Positions 38,998-49,300 of a stretch of DNA of 64,000 bases are shown one piece after another. Source of the DNA: a virus; the IMG/VR virus record IMGVR_UViG_3300021197_000864, positions 31,572 through 95,571 of that record; one strand, 5' to 3'. Under the pieces are notes generated by a model. That model saw only the letters and a list, made by a program, of their open reading frames with translations. It made no database searches and was not told the origin of the DNA. The translations under genes were made by a program, and so were the position numbers. The first letter of the stretch is position 1, and each line of letters starts with the position of its first letter.

Positions 38998-40470
38998 ATG
39001 GAAAATGTAAAGAATGTAAAAATAGAAAATGAAGAAGATAGTGTGTATTATGGTTTTATTGAAGACGATAATATGGATAGGAGTGAAAGCCATAGGGTTA
39101 GGCTACCTGCATTTATACAAGAATATGTAGCAAATGCAGTTCAAGTATCAAAGTATAATAATATCCCTGCTGCACTTACTGCATTTAATTTATTAGGACA
39201 ATTATGTAAAGATAAGGTGGTGATAGTTAGAGGTCAAGGTAGAGAAGATACTAGAGTTCCAGTATTGTGGCTACAAACTTCAGGTACAGGTAAGTCTGAA
39301 ATGTACAATTTCTTTGGACCTATATCTAGAAAGACCTTTGAGATTTTAAATGAAAAGCATGGTACTAATTTTACTATTTTTGATGTAACAGAAACAACAG
39401 ATGCAGCATTAATAGGTTCTATGAAACAAGAACAAGAAGTGGTTGAAGATGAAGATGGTAATACTCGTACCGTATATGTAGATGTTCAGACTAAAGGTGC
39501 ATTTGAAGGAGATGGCCTTATTGTTTATGATGAGTTTGAATATTCAGGTGTCTTTAAACAGTCTCAACATAAAGAGAATATTATTTTATATTTGAATAAG
39601 TTGATGAATAGTATTCATGGTGAAAATTATATAATTAAAAAGAAATTAAAAGATGGTGATGAGAATATTATTTGTGAGAGTAAGCGTTCTCCTTATGCTA
39701 CTTCTTATATCCCTAAAGGGTTGACAGTGGTTATTGCAGAAAAGGGTGTACTACAAAGAATGTTAATATTCATTTGGGAAGTACCACCTGAAATACAAGA
39801 TGAAATAAGAAAATCAGTAATAATGGAAGTAGGTAAAGAAGTTAATAGGATTGCACCTGTTAACAAGTTTGCAAATGGGTTTGTTAAAATTTATGAAACT
39901 TTAGATGAAAGATTTAAAGAAGTAAATGAAAATCCTAAAGAAGTTGTTAGATACTCAGAAGATTATACTGATGCATTAATGCGTGAATATGAAAACATGA
40001 AAGCATATGTAGCAGATAGTAGACCTGAAGTATTTGAAATTGCAAATAATTTTATCACTAGAATGAACAACCAAATAATTAGAATGTCAGTATTATGTTG
40101 TATAGCAGAAGCCCCAAGTATTAGTGATAAATCTAAAAGGTATATTGTGAATAGTAACCACGTTTTACAAGCATCTTCATTAGTCCGTCAATGTTATAAG
40201 AGTCTCGTATCGTGGTTAGATGTAGCCCTAAAGGTGCAAAAGGAGACTCTGCAAGAAAGAGCCAATATCGGTGCGTTCAAAGAATCGTATTTAGAACTAA
40301 AAGATAATGACGGTTGGGTAAATAAAACAATGTTACTAGCGGAAGTACGTGTAAAAACAAGAAAAGGTAGTAGCACAATTTACAAATGGTGGAGAAAAAT
40401 CGAAGATAATTTTGAAGAGAACCGAGTGCATAAGAAAGTCTACGTTAAACTAAAGGAGGAAAAGAAATGA
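38998..40470 (+). CDS. P-loop ATPase, probable replicative helicase
   Basis: A 490-residue ATPase with Walker A SGTGKS around residue 97, Walker B GLIVYDEFE near residue 175, and further conserved polar segments. The layout resembles DUF3987-type phage and plasmid helicase-like proteins encoded near primases. The last 60 residues look like a winged helix (GWVNKTMLLAEVRVKTRKGSSTIYKWW). No MCM or DnaB helicase is recognised in the window, so this is the best candidate for the replicative helicase, by context. Confidence 0.65.
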   Translation: MENVKNVKIENEEDSVYYGFIEDDNMDRSESHRVRLPAFIQEYVANAVQVSKYNNIPAALTAFNLLGQLCKDKVVIVRGQGREDTRVPVLWLQTSGTGKSEMYNFFGPISRKTFEILNEKHGTNFTIFDVTETTDAALIGSMKQEQEVVEDEDGNTRTVYVDVQTKGAFEGDGLIVYDEFEYSGVFKQSQHKENIILYLNKLMNSIHGENYIIKKKLKDGDENIICESKRSPYATSYIPKGLTVVIAEKGVLQRMLIFIWEVPPEIQDEIRKSVIMEVGKEVNRIAPVNKFANGFVKIYETLDERFKEVNENPKEVVRYSEDYTDALMREYENMKAYVADSRPEVFEIANNFITRMNNQIIRMSVLCCIAEAPSISDKSKRYIVNSNHVLQASSLVRQCYKSLVSWLDVALKVQKETLQERANIGAFKESYLELKDNDGWVNKTMLLAEVRVKTRKGSSTIYKWWRKIEDNFEENRVHKKVYVKLKEEKK

Positions 40471-40745
40471 AAACAATGAAAGAAATAAAAGAATTTGCCT
40501 TTGAGGATTTAGAACTATACTATTTCCTGCAAAAGTCATTTAACGAATTGCAAAAATTTGTTGATTTAATTAAAGGTAGGGATAAAGATAGTGATGAGTA
40601 TTTGTATGGTAGGTATTATTTAATGCCTCACAGCGAAAGAAAAGTTGTAGATGGTGTGATTAATCGCGCTAAGAAATCTACTCATCATGACAATGTTTAT
40701 GCAGCAATGTCCGTTCTAAGTGATGCGATACACTCAACGGAGTAA
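40467..40745 (+). CDS. Small unknown protein, 92 aa
   Basis: ATG 40467 follows AAAGGAGG and overlaps the ATPase stop by four bases. A helical protein with aromatic-rich first helix (EDLELYYFLQKSFNELQKF) and His-rich end. It may be an ATPase partner, by position. Confidence 0.58.
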   Translation: MKTMKEIKEFAFEDLELYYFLQKSFNELQKFVDLIKGRDKDSDEYLYGRYYLMPHSERKVVDGVINRAKKSTHHDNVYAAMSVLSDAIHSTE

Positions 40746-40755
40746 GTGAATACCG

Positions 40756-40995
40756 ATGGAAAAATTTGAAACACAGTACATTATTTTTGATGTAAAGGAT
40801 GGTCCTAAAACTATAACTGAGTCAATTAATACATTAGGAAAAGAAGGATGGTGGCCTAGTTCAATGTTACCCGTTGGTGGTAGTAAACTATGTCTTTGGT
40901 TAACAAAGAATATATCTTCTAAAACTCCTGACCCCGCAGAAGCGGAAAAGAGTAGGTTATCTGAATTATGGTCTGATATCACAGGTGATGATTGA
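40756..40995 (+). CDS. Small unknown protein, 79 aa
   Basis: The first half looks beta-rich with an amphipathic helix (YIIFDVKDGPKTI, SINTLGKEGWWPS), resembling small ferredoxin-like proteins. The C-terminal part is acidic. It couples to the exonuclease gene as TGATG. Confidence 0.58.
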   Translation: MEKFETQYIIFDVKDGPKTITESINTLGKEGWWPSSMLPVGGSKLCLWLTKNISSKTPDPAEAEKSRLSELWSDITGDD

Positions 40996-41588
40996 TGAGT
41001 GTTCTAGCACTAGACATAGAAACTAAGAACTTATCTCATGAAATTGGTGGTTGGCATAATACTCACATGTTTAAAGTGTCAACAATTTGTACATGGGATG
41101 GAGATATAGGAACAATTTATATTGATAAAGCAGTAGATGATTTAAAAAAATCTAATATACAAATTAAACCAATATCACAATTAAAATTTGACTTAGATGA
41201 CCACTTTGAAAAGGGTGGAACTTTGTTAGGACACAATATTGTAGGATTTGATTTAAAAGTTTTGAAAGATGCTTTAGATATTTATTGTATTAAAAAATAT
41301 TTAGACAATAAAGCGTACATAGATACTAGTCTTTATCTTCAAAAAGAATATGGTGAGAGAATTAGACTAGATAATTTGGCACAAAATACATTAGGTTCAG
41401 AAAAACTAATGAACAGTGCAGATGCACCCGCAGTTTGGAAGGCAGGTAGATATTCGGAAGTTGCAGAATATTGTTTAAAGGATTGTGAGTTGGTGTATGA
41501 CTTATGGAAGTATGGTCAAAAAGAAGGCATTGTCAAATGTCTATCTTTTAACAAAGAAGAAATAATTGATTTAAAAGTGAGGTGGTAA
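40995..41588 (+). CDS. DnaQ-like DEDD 3'-5' exonuclease
   Basis: A 197-residue RNase H-fold exonuclease. Exo I is LALDIETKN, Exo II is LLGHNIVGFDLKVL, Exo III is YCLKDCELVYDLW, the DEDDy spacing. It probably acts in proofreading, repair or host DNA turnover, separate from the proofreading domain of the polymerase. ATG 40995 follows AGGTGAT. Confidence 0.85.
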   Translation: MSVLALDIETKNLSHEIGGWHNTHMFKVSTICTWDGDIGTIYIDKAVDDLKKSNIQIKPISQLKFDLDDHFEKGGTLLGHNIVGFDLKVLKDALDIYCIKKYLDNKAYIDTSLYLQKEYGERIRLDNLAQNTLGSEKLMNSADAPAVWKAGRYSEVAEYCLKDCELVYDLWKYGQKEGIVKCLSFNKEEIIDLKVRW

Positions 41589-41590
41589 TT

Positions 41591-41746
41591 ATGGATACCG
41601 TAGAAATTATGGTATGGATTATCTTCGTTATAATAATATCTTTATTATTTTTCGCAGCATTTGGAAATTCTAAATATTCAGAATCTTCAATCGAAGAATA
41701 TATGCAGAAATTAATTGACGAGGAAAAACGTAATGACTCTCCGTGA
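41591..41746 (+). CDS. Single-span membrane protein, 51 aa
   Basis: ATG 41591 follows GAGGTGG. One hydrophobic span (VWIIFVIIISLLFFAAFG) near the N-terminus is followed by a charged cytoplasmic-type tail (SSIEEYMQKLIDEEKR). A holin-like or membrane-attachment role cannot be distinguished. Confidence 0.58.
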   Translation: MDTVEIMVWIIFVIIISLLFFAAFGNSKYSESSIEEYMQKLIDEEKRNDSP

Positions 41747-41882
41747 GCAATGTTTCTTGTGTGGTGAATATACCATTCCAAAAAGAATACATGGTATATA
41801 CATCGGCTCTGCATCATCAATTAAAATTTGGGAATGTAGAGAATGTAAAGCCTTGTGGTCGGAAAAAACTAAAATCGATTAG
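41733..41882 (+). CDS. Zinc-ribbon microprotein, 49 aa
   Basis: The last gene of the rightward series. CFLCGE near the N-terminus and CRECKALW about 30 residues later form a zinc ribbon. It overlaps the membrane protein gene by 14 bases and ends 20 bases before a double T-tract. Confidence 0.58.
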   Translation: MTLREQCFLCGEYTIPKRIHGIYIGSASSIKIWECRECKALWSEKTKID

Positions 41883-41902
41883 TTTATCCGGCTGCTTGGC
41901 TA

Positions 41903-41922
41903 TTTTTTTTTAATTTTTTTTT
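41903..41922 (+). terminator. Double T9 tract ending the rightward gene series
   Basis: Two runs of nine T (41903-41911 and 41914-41922) follow the last rightward gene. Archaeal RNA polymerase terminates at such T-tracts. On the other strand the leftward gene series ends at 41938, so this is a convergent boundary. Confidence 0.65.
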
Positions 41923-41937
41923 AAAATTTTAAACTTT

Positions 41938-42093
41938 TTAATGGATATTTTTATTCTGTTCTAAACCTTCTCGATATAAAGTTTCTACAAGATAAATAAT
42001 TTGAATACCCATAATAACAAAAAATGTATTTACATAATACATAGACAATTCTATATCATATGGTTGAGATAAAATGTGTTCTAATGTTACCAT
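41938..42093 (-). CDS. Single-span membrane protein, 51 aa
   Basis: A complete ATG frame behind GGGGAAAG. One hydrophobic segment (YYVNTFFVIMGIQIIYLV) lies between a polar N-terminus and a charged C-terminus (YREGLEQNKNIH). It is the last gene of the leftward tail series. Candidate roles are a holin-like or membrane-anchoring peptide; nothing decides between them. Confidence 0.5.
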   Translation of the reverse strand: MVTLEHILSQPYDIELSMYYVNTFFVIMGIQIIYLVETLYREGLEQNKNIH

Positions 42094-42167
42094 ATAACTT
42101 TCCCCAGTGTAGTTCTAACACTAGGTAGTTAATTTACATTGTGATTTTTTTAGCAATCTACACCTAA

Positions 42168-42731
42168 TTATTGGGGTTGGGGTATAGACTCCCAATTACC
42201 CATTGTAGTAACGTAATCTCCATATTTTTCGTACATTAATTCTTTGTATTGTCTCATGTTCATTGGATTATCTACTAACCAAGTATCAAACCAACCATAA
42301 TCCCAATGACTATCTTCGGGTATTTCCCACGTTTCTATATCTGCTGTAATTAAAGTAAAGGTTTCATCTTTAGCACAATGTTCCCAAACTAAATCTATTA
42401 CATCTTGACTGTTTTCTATTATAGTTACAGATGTTACATTAGGATTATCAATTAATTTTTGATGTACCATTCCTATACCTAGTCCACCTATCAATACATC
42501 TCCTGTTGCATTATCCCAAAGTTGTTGATGTTCTCTATATTCAGCATAAGAATCTTGCATTATAGGCCAAGGACAACTTTCTTTAGTTAATACTGTGTAT
42601 TCTTCTGCTGTTTCACTTTTCATATTCAAATATCTTTCCCAATTATAATCAGTAGTTTGACCGTTAAAATGTCTAATTGCGAAGTCTCCTGATATTCCTT
42701 CAGGTAAAATAACTCTTTGTCTTGTAGGCAT
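42168..42731 (-). CDS. SAM-dependent methyltransferase / spermidine-synthase-like protein
   Basis: A 187-residue Rossmann-like protein. The motif VLIGGLGIGMV is the SAM- or dcSAM-binding turn, followed by VTSVTIIENS (acidic strand end) and TLITADIETW, then HWDYGWFDTW as the motif IV-like region. Short proteins of this type are common in marine phages. Substrate is unknown; modification of a tail protein or of small molecules is possible. Start at ATG 42731; TTG 42740 overlapping the upstream stop is an alternative. Confidence 0.65.
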   Translation of the reverse strand: MPTRQRVILPEGISGDFAIRHFNGQTTDYNWERYLNMKSETAEEYTVLTKESCPWPIMQDSYAEYREHQQLWDNATGDVLIGGLGIGMVHQKLIDNPNVTSVTIIENSQDVIDLVWEHCAKDETFTLITADIETWEIPEDSHWDYGWFDTWLVDNPMNMRQYKELMYEKYGDYVTTMGNWESIPQPQ

Positions 42732-42736
42732 AATAA

Positions 42737-43303
42737 TCAAATCACATAGTCATAGGTTAAAGTTACCGTACTAGCATTAGTAGTACCATTAGAATTAGTA
42801 GCACTACCTGTAAACTTTAGCACAATCTCATCACCTGCTGCGGGGTAAGTTAAACCTCCCCTTCCTCCACCAAAAGCAATAATCAATGTTAATCCTATGT
42901 CTCCGGTACTAGCATTAGTTTCATCTTGGTCTGTTGAACCGGAAACTACTACAGAAGCACTACAAGAATTACTTAAACTAGAACTGTGAAGTGAACCTCC
43001 CCATTGAAAACTTGTTGCACCTGTTGCACGAATATATCCTTTAAATGTTTGAGTTAATCCGTTTGCACACCCCGGATAATGATTACCAAACTGACTAACA
43101 TCAGGGTTTACTGTTCCTGAACCACTAGAAAACTCACTACCCGCTACTGACATTCCTGCAAAATTACAATTTGCTGCACCTGCCGCTATAGCGTTATCAT
43201 AATTACCGGAAGCACTTGTAGCGATACTAACACTTGTAGGTGCGGTTGTTATTGCGCCTTGTGCTGCTTGTGCAACAACTCCAACTACACCAATAAAACT
43301 CAA
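42737..43303 (-). CDS. Ser/Gly/Ala-rich exported or tail-tip protein, 188 aa
   Basis: The N-terminus (SFIGVVGVVAQAAQGAITTA) resembles a short signal or hydrophobic anchor. The rest is rich in Ser, Gly, Thr and Ala with a few Cys, predicted all-beta (ASVVVSGSTDQ, STVTLTYDYV). It lies directly after the giant fibre gene, the usual position for a fibre tip, adhesin or fibre assembly protein. TTG 43303 follows GGTTGAG. No family is recognised. Confidence 0.6.
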   Translation of the reverse strand: MSFIGVVGVVAQAAQGAITTAPTSVSIATSASGNYDNAIAAGAANCNFAGMSVAGSEFSSGSGTVNPDVSQFGNHYPGCANGLTQTFKGYIRATGATSFQWGGSLHSSSLSNSCSASVVVSGSTDQDETNASTGDIGLTLIIAFGGGRGGLTYPAAGDEIVLKFTGSATNSNGTTNASTVTLTYDYVI

Positions 43304-43308
43304 TTAAC

Positions 43309-46300
43309 TCAACCTACCATAATCCAATTATTAGCAGTAACACAAATAAACGATGCTAACTCATGGTCTGCTATTGCTGCATTTGTAAAGCCTGAAATCA
43401 TAGAACAATTAGTGCTATTAAGCGCAATAGAAGCCTGACTACCTTTGTTATTAATTACAGTATATTGAGTTCCTACTGTTCCGCTTGCAGGTAAAGTTAA
43501 TGTCCCACCTGTCCAATAAACGTATGAACCTGATTGTGCTATTGTTAATGTTGTATTACTTGATGCCGCTACAACATTTGCTCTACTTGTCATTTGACCG
43601 GGAATTGCTACTTCACCACTACTACCTATGGTTAATCTCGCTGTTCCACCTGTTGAGAATCCAAAATTGTTGTCACCGATTCGATACATTCCTGTATCAG
43701 TATCGCCATTGAAAGTGTAGTAAGGAGCGGCTTCCGTTCCACTCAAAGCCATAAACTTACCCGAACCACCACCGATATAGAAATTGGTAGCAGTAAAACC
43801 AACATCACCATGCACTTGTAATTTATTACCGTATGATGCACCACCGATAGCAACATTACCGCTTCCGTTTATTTTGAAAGGTGTTGAATCAACATTTGAT
43901 GAATCTTCGACAATAAAAGCATCTCCTGAACCTGTTTGTGTAATTCTTAGTAGTTGTTGGTCTGATGATGCACTAATAACAAACTTTTCAGATGATGAAG
44001 TGTTATCATAAGTAAATGACGCTATTCCATCTTCTGTACCACCATTGTTATACAATAATTCAGTATCACTACCGCCAACTGTGCCGCCTGATGGTGTCTC
44101 CCAAGCAACTCCTGAACCTGTTGAAGTTAGAACTTGACCGTCAGAACCATATGAGTTTCCAATCTTCAATTTTGAATCAACTAAATCAACAGCACCATCT
44201 GAGTATATTTTTAGTCTTGGACTTCCACCTGTTCCTAAGAATATAGCATTCGTATCTTCTCTACCCATGCCGCAATCGTTGTCGTCAATAAATGTGAAAG
44301 ACGGAGATGTATAACTGCCCCCACCAAGAGATATATTTGCTGCTACTGATGCAGTTGAATCAACAGTAAGATTATCAGTTTTTACTGTTCCATCAAAGTA
44401 TGCGTTTTTAAACTGACTACTACCTGTTCCTAAATCTATATCATCATCAGTAACAGGTTCTATTACACCATCTTTAATGAATAATTGAGCAGTTCCATCT
44501 ATTGTAAATCCTATTTGATTTTCTGCATATCGGTATATTCCTGTATTATCATCACCTGCTAATGATAATCCGGGTGCAGTATTAGAACCTGCGATAATCT
44601 CAAATCTTTTATTTGCTTCAACCTTAGAGGATTGCATATACATAGCATTAGAACCACCAACTGAGAATGCTAAAGTATCACTTGTTAATCTATACATTCC
44701 TGTATTAGTATCAGAAGCAAATGAAAATGTAGGTGCGCTTGCTGAACCATTAACACCACCTGCGTTTGTATCGCCACTACTAACAGTAGTGAAACTTAAA
44801 TTTCCACTTCCATCAGTTTGAATGACTTGATTTGCAGAACCATCTGATTGAGGTAAATAATAGAGGCCGTTAATTTGTACCTTACTTGTTGAATCTCGAC
44901 CAAGAACTACTTTACTATTAGCATCATCACCATTGTTAATGTAAATACTTCCCGATGTGGAATCGTTTATCTGAATATATGGCTCAGTCCAACCTGCATT
45001 TGTATTGGTAGTTAGAACCAAATCTTGTGAACCGTTTGAAGATATCTTGGCCGTAGCAGACCCCGTTCCAAATAGAGTTGTAACACTACCCAATGTTTTG
45101 TTAGTGAGGGTTTGAGTACCTGTTAATGTAGCAACTGTTGAATCAATGTTCAATGTTGCACTACCACTTGTAGCCCCACCACTAAGCCCTGTACCTGCAA
45201 CTACTGCTGTTATATCTCCTGAACCTGAACCAAAGTTTTGTGCTGCTATATAATCATAAACTGCATCACCATCAACTAAACCTGTATTACCATTTCCTAC
45301 TGTTCCTGAATCAGCCCATGCTCCATCACCACGAAGATAAGTTGCTGTTTTACCTGCGGGGATTGAAGGTACTAAACCTGCTTTACCTATTGAAGAAGCA
45401 CCTGCACCTTCAAATCTTGGAATGAATATATCTTTTGAACCGCCTACTGTAACCTTAACTCCTTCAGGGGCTTTAATAGTAGTATTATCACTATGGCCTA
45501 CCGCAGTTGTACCTGCATGGCCTCTTACTGTTCCGGTTGTTTGCCCGTTACCGTCAATACCTGTATAATAGACTAATTCATTACCTATTTCTAATAATCC
45601 TCTAGTTGGAAAACCTGTTGCGTCATCTAATTTAATATGGTCTGTTGTGCCTAAATCTGCATCATCTAAACTAGTTGCCGCTATTTGAGAATAAGCCGTT
45701 GTAAAGGCACTAACTTTATCACCTGTTACTGCACTATCTGCTAATTCTGCTGTATCAATAGCATTAGCACCTACCTTATCATTAGTAACTGCACCTGTTC
45801 CTAATCTTGCTTCTGTAATAGCACCTGTACCTATTCTTGATGCAGGTAAAGTTCCTGCTGTTAATTTTTCAGCATTGATTCCTGTTGCTAATTTATCATT
45901 AGCAATAGAACCTGCTAACTTATCTTGTGAAATTGAACCTGCTAATTGTGCATTAGTTATTGTACCTACCAAATTGCTAGTAGTATATCCGGTAGCATTA
46001 GTTAATGTTCCACTTGCAGGAGTTCCTAATACGGGTGCAACTAAAACCATACCACTAGCCATTGTTCCTTGAGAAACTTGTGCAGCAGGTAATGCTGTTG
46101 CGTTTGTTAATACTAAAGCAGAAGGTGTTCCTAATGCGGGTGTAGTAAGAGTAGGACTTGTTAATGTTTTATTGGTTAGAGTTTGTTCTTCTGTTAACTG
46201 AACAATGTTGCTGTTTGTTATAGAAGCAATCTTAGTAGAAGTATCAGCATTACCTGTTAAATCTCCAACAACACTACCACCAAAACTTGTTGCAGTAAAT

Positions 46301-49300
46301 CTTCCTGTACTTGGATTGTAATTAAGTCCTGTATCAGTTTCAACTCCTTGAGTGCCAGTGGCACCATCAACGAATGTTAAATATACAGTTTCATTAGCAG
46401 TATTGTTAGCACTAACAGTTACATTTGTTGCTTCAGTAGAAGTAGATGCATTACCAACAAAACTAGTAGCCTGTAAAGGTACGTTAACTGCTAACCTTGT
46501 ATTACTATGGTCATAAGTTAAAGTTGGTATAGTTCCTGATGACCATCCTGAACCAAATGTTAAACCTGCTCCATTTGTTGCGGCTGATGAACTAGCATCC
46601 TTAGCAACTGTAATGTTTAAATCTGTTACTTCTAATGTAGCAACATCTAATGTTGTAGCAGTACCACTAACTAATAAATCTCCTGTTACAGTTAAGTCTC
46701 CTGAAATAGTAGTATCTACTGTACTAGCACTACCAATAGTGACGTTAGAATCTATGTCTACTAACCTATCTATAAGATTAGCAACATTTACATCTACGTC
46801 TGAATTACTAGTAAATGTTAATGAACTTTGCATATAAGTGGCTAAATTAGCCATTGTTGCTTTTCTATTAGTACCATCTGCACCATCATCAACAATCATT
46901 AAATCTGTATTAACTAAGTTATTGTTAAGAGCAGTTGCACCATCTATATTCAATGCAGTTAATGCAACCTTATCAGCAGTAGAAATTGTAGAAAGTTTAG
47001 AATCAGCAATAGAACCTGCTAACATAGCATTACTAACTTGAACTTCTGATATTACACCTGCTGATGTTGCACCTAATACTCTATTATTTGTTGTAGTATG
47101 TTGTAATTTTGCATAAGTTACTGCATCGTCAGCAATCATAGCAGTTGCAACTTGAACTTCTGATACTGCTCCATCTGCACTTGAACTTCCTAATACTCTA
47201 TTTGCAGTAGCAATATTTTGCATTTTAGCATATGTTACTGCATCAGCAGCAATTGTTGTAGCACCATCACCACTTGAAGTTACATCACCTGAATGGTTTG
47301 GATGACTATAAACTGTATCTGTATCAGGCAAAGTAATAGCCATTACATATGGGTCGCTTGTTGTTCCACTACCTGATAAATTAGTCCCTGCTGTTCCTGT
47401 TGCCGCAGTAAACTTGATGAACTCATTTTCAGTAATGATTAGGTCATCATTATCATCATCTCTAATTTTGAATCCATCACCCATATCTACCGTATTAGTA
47501 AATGAAGTAATATAACCATAATCCTCAATCTTCTCTCTAATAGCACCTGCTGTCATTAAAGAAGTATCATTGTCTGCAAATCCAGTACCCGTATGAATAG
47601 TAGTAATACCGACCGTTCCTGTTGAAGCATCGTCAAAAGTCCATGTTCCTGTTGTTGTAAAACCTGCGGCAGTTATTGTTCCTGTTGTAGTATCATTAGC
47701 ATCATTCTTCAAGAATGCATCATCAACACTAAACTCTGTTCCACTTAATGTTAAGTTAGTTCCTGCTGTGTATTCGGTGTTAGTATTAGTATCAGTAGAA
47801 GAAATAGTTACAACACCATCTACTTCTGCTAAAGTAATATTACTACCTTTCTTTAATCTTAATGCCTCAGTCGAAGTTAGAGTATTATTAACAGAACCAT
47901 CACCATTTGTATCTAACTCTATTGTTCTAAATGTATTAGTGTTGGCTACATCGTTAGTAATAGTTAATGTTCCATCAGCACTTGTATCAGTTGAAATTCC
48001 TGTACCACCTGCAATAGTTAATGTTTCACCTTCAACAATAGTGGTTGCATTTGAATTAGAATCTCCTACTACAATGAATCCATCACCCATATTTATGGTA
48101 TCAGTATTAGTATCAGTAGAGGATATTGTTAATTCAGTAGCACTTGTTCTTGTTACTGTAACATTAGTTCCACCTGTTATAGTGATGTCATCATTACTTC
48201 CACTAGAAGGGTCTAATCTTAAAACGGGATTATTGTTATTACCCCCTGTTTGTTCTAAGGTTAAATCATAAGTTGTGTTAGTATCGGTATTTGTTACTGT
48301 ATTAGCAATTGTAATTACTCCATCAGAAGTAGATGTAGTAGTTATTCCTGTACCTGCTGCAATAGTAATAGTATCATTATGACCAACAGTAGTAGGTGCA
48401 GTGTTAGTTGTACCTCTTAATGTGAATGTAGTTAACTGATTAGTGTTAGTATCAGTATTTGCTAAGTTTGTTAATATTGAAGCACTATTAAAATAAGTTG
48501 TTAAATTATCAATAGTCATTTCTCTCAAAGCAGATTCAGATGTATCGTGTATTATTAGTGAATCACCTGAAGCAACATTGTTTCCTAAATCAGTAGCACC
48601 TGTTATATCACCTGTTGCAAAGTTAGAAGCACCTGCCGCACTAGCACCAATAGCCGTTCTAAAGTCTGCATCACTTAATGCTGAAACGGTATTATCCGCA
48701 TTCAATCTTGGAAATGTAATTGCACTAGGGTTAGTTAATGTGAATAAATTAGCACCAACAGTAGTAGCACCTAATCCTGTTCTAGCACCACTAACGGTAG
48801 TAGAACCTGTACCTCCACTTGATATTGCTAGAGTAGAAGATAAACCACCCGCAGTTCCCGTAGTATTTTCATTTTGTAATGCTAAAGTACCTTGTGTATT
48901 AGGTAATGTAATTGTAATATCATTATTAGACCCACTTGGATTACCACCTACTAATGTTGTCTCACTATTATCAGCAGTAGAACCTTCAAAGACTACACCA
49001 TTACTTGTTGATACAGTTTCTACATTATTTGTAGTTACTGTGCCTGTTACTGTTAAATCACCCGGAATTGAAACTGCTGTATTACCGTCACCAATAGTAA
49101 GAGCATTACTTGGCATTGCCGCATTAAGAGCAGAATGAACATTTGTCGTATCTGTTACATCAGCAGATGTTTCTATGCCATCTAGTTTATCGAACATTTC
49201 ATCAGACATAACACCCCAATTATCTGTATCTGCTAAAGGTAGTTCTGCATTAGTACCATCAGAAGATACAACGTGTAATTTAGTTCCATCTCTACTTACA

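Noticed and set aside
40467-41588. Programmed frameshifts between overlapping genes in the rightward series
   Set aside because: Each overlap is a simple ATGA, TGATG or TAATG coupling with its own binding site, and no slippery heptamer was found.
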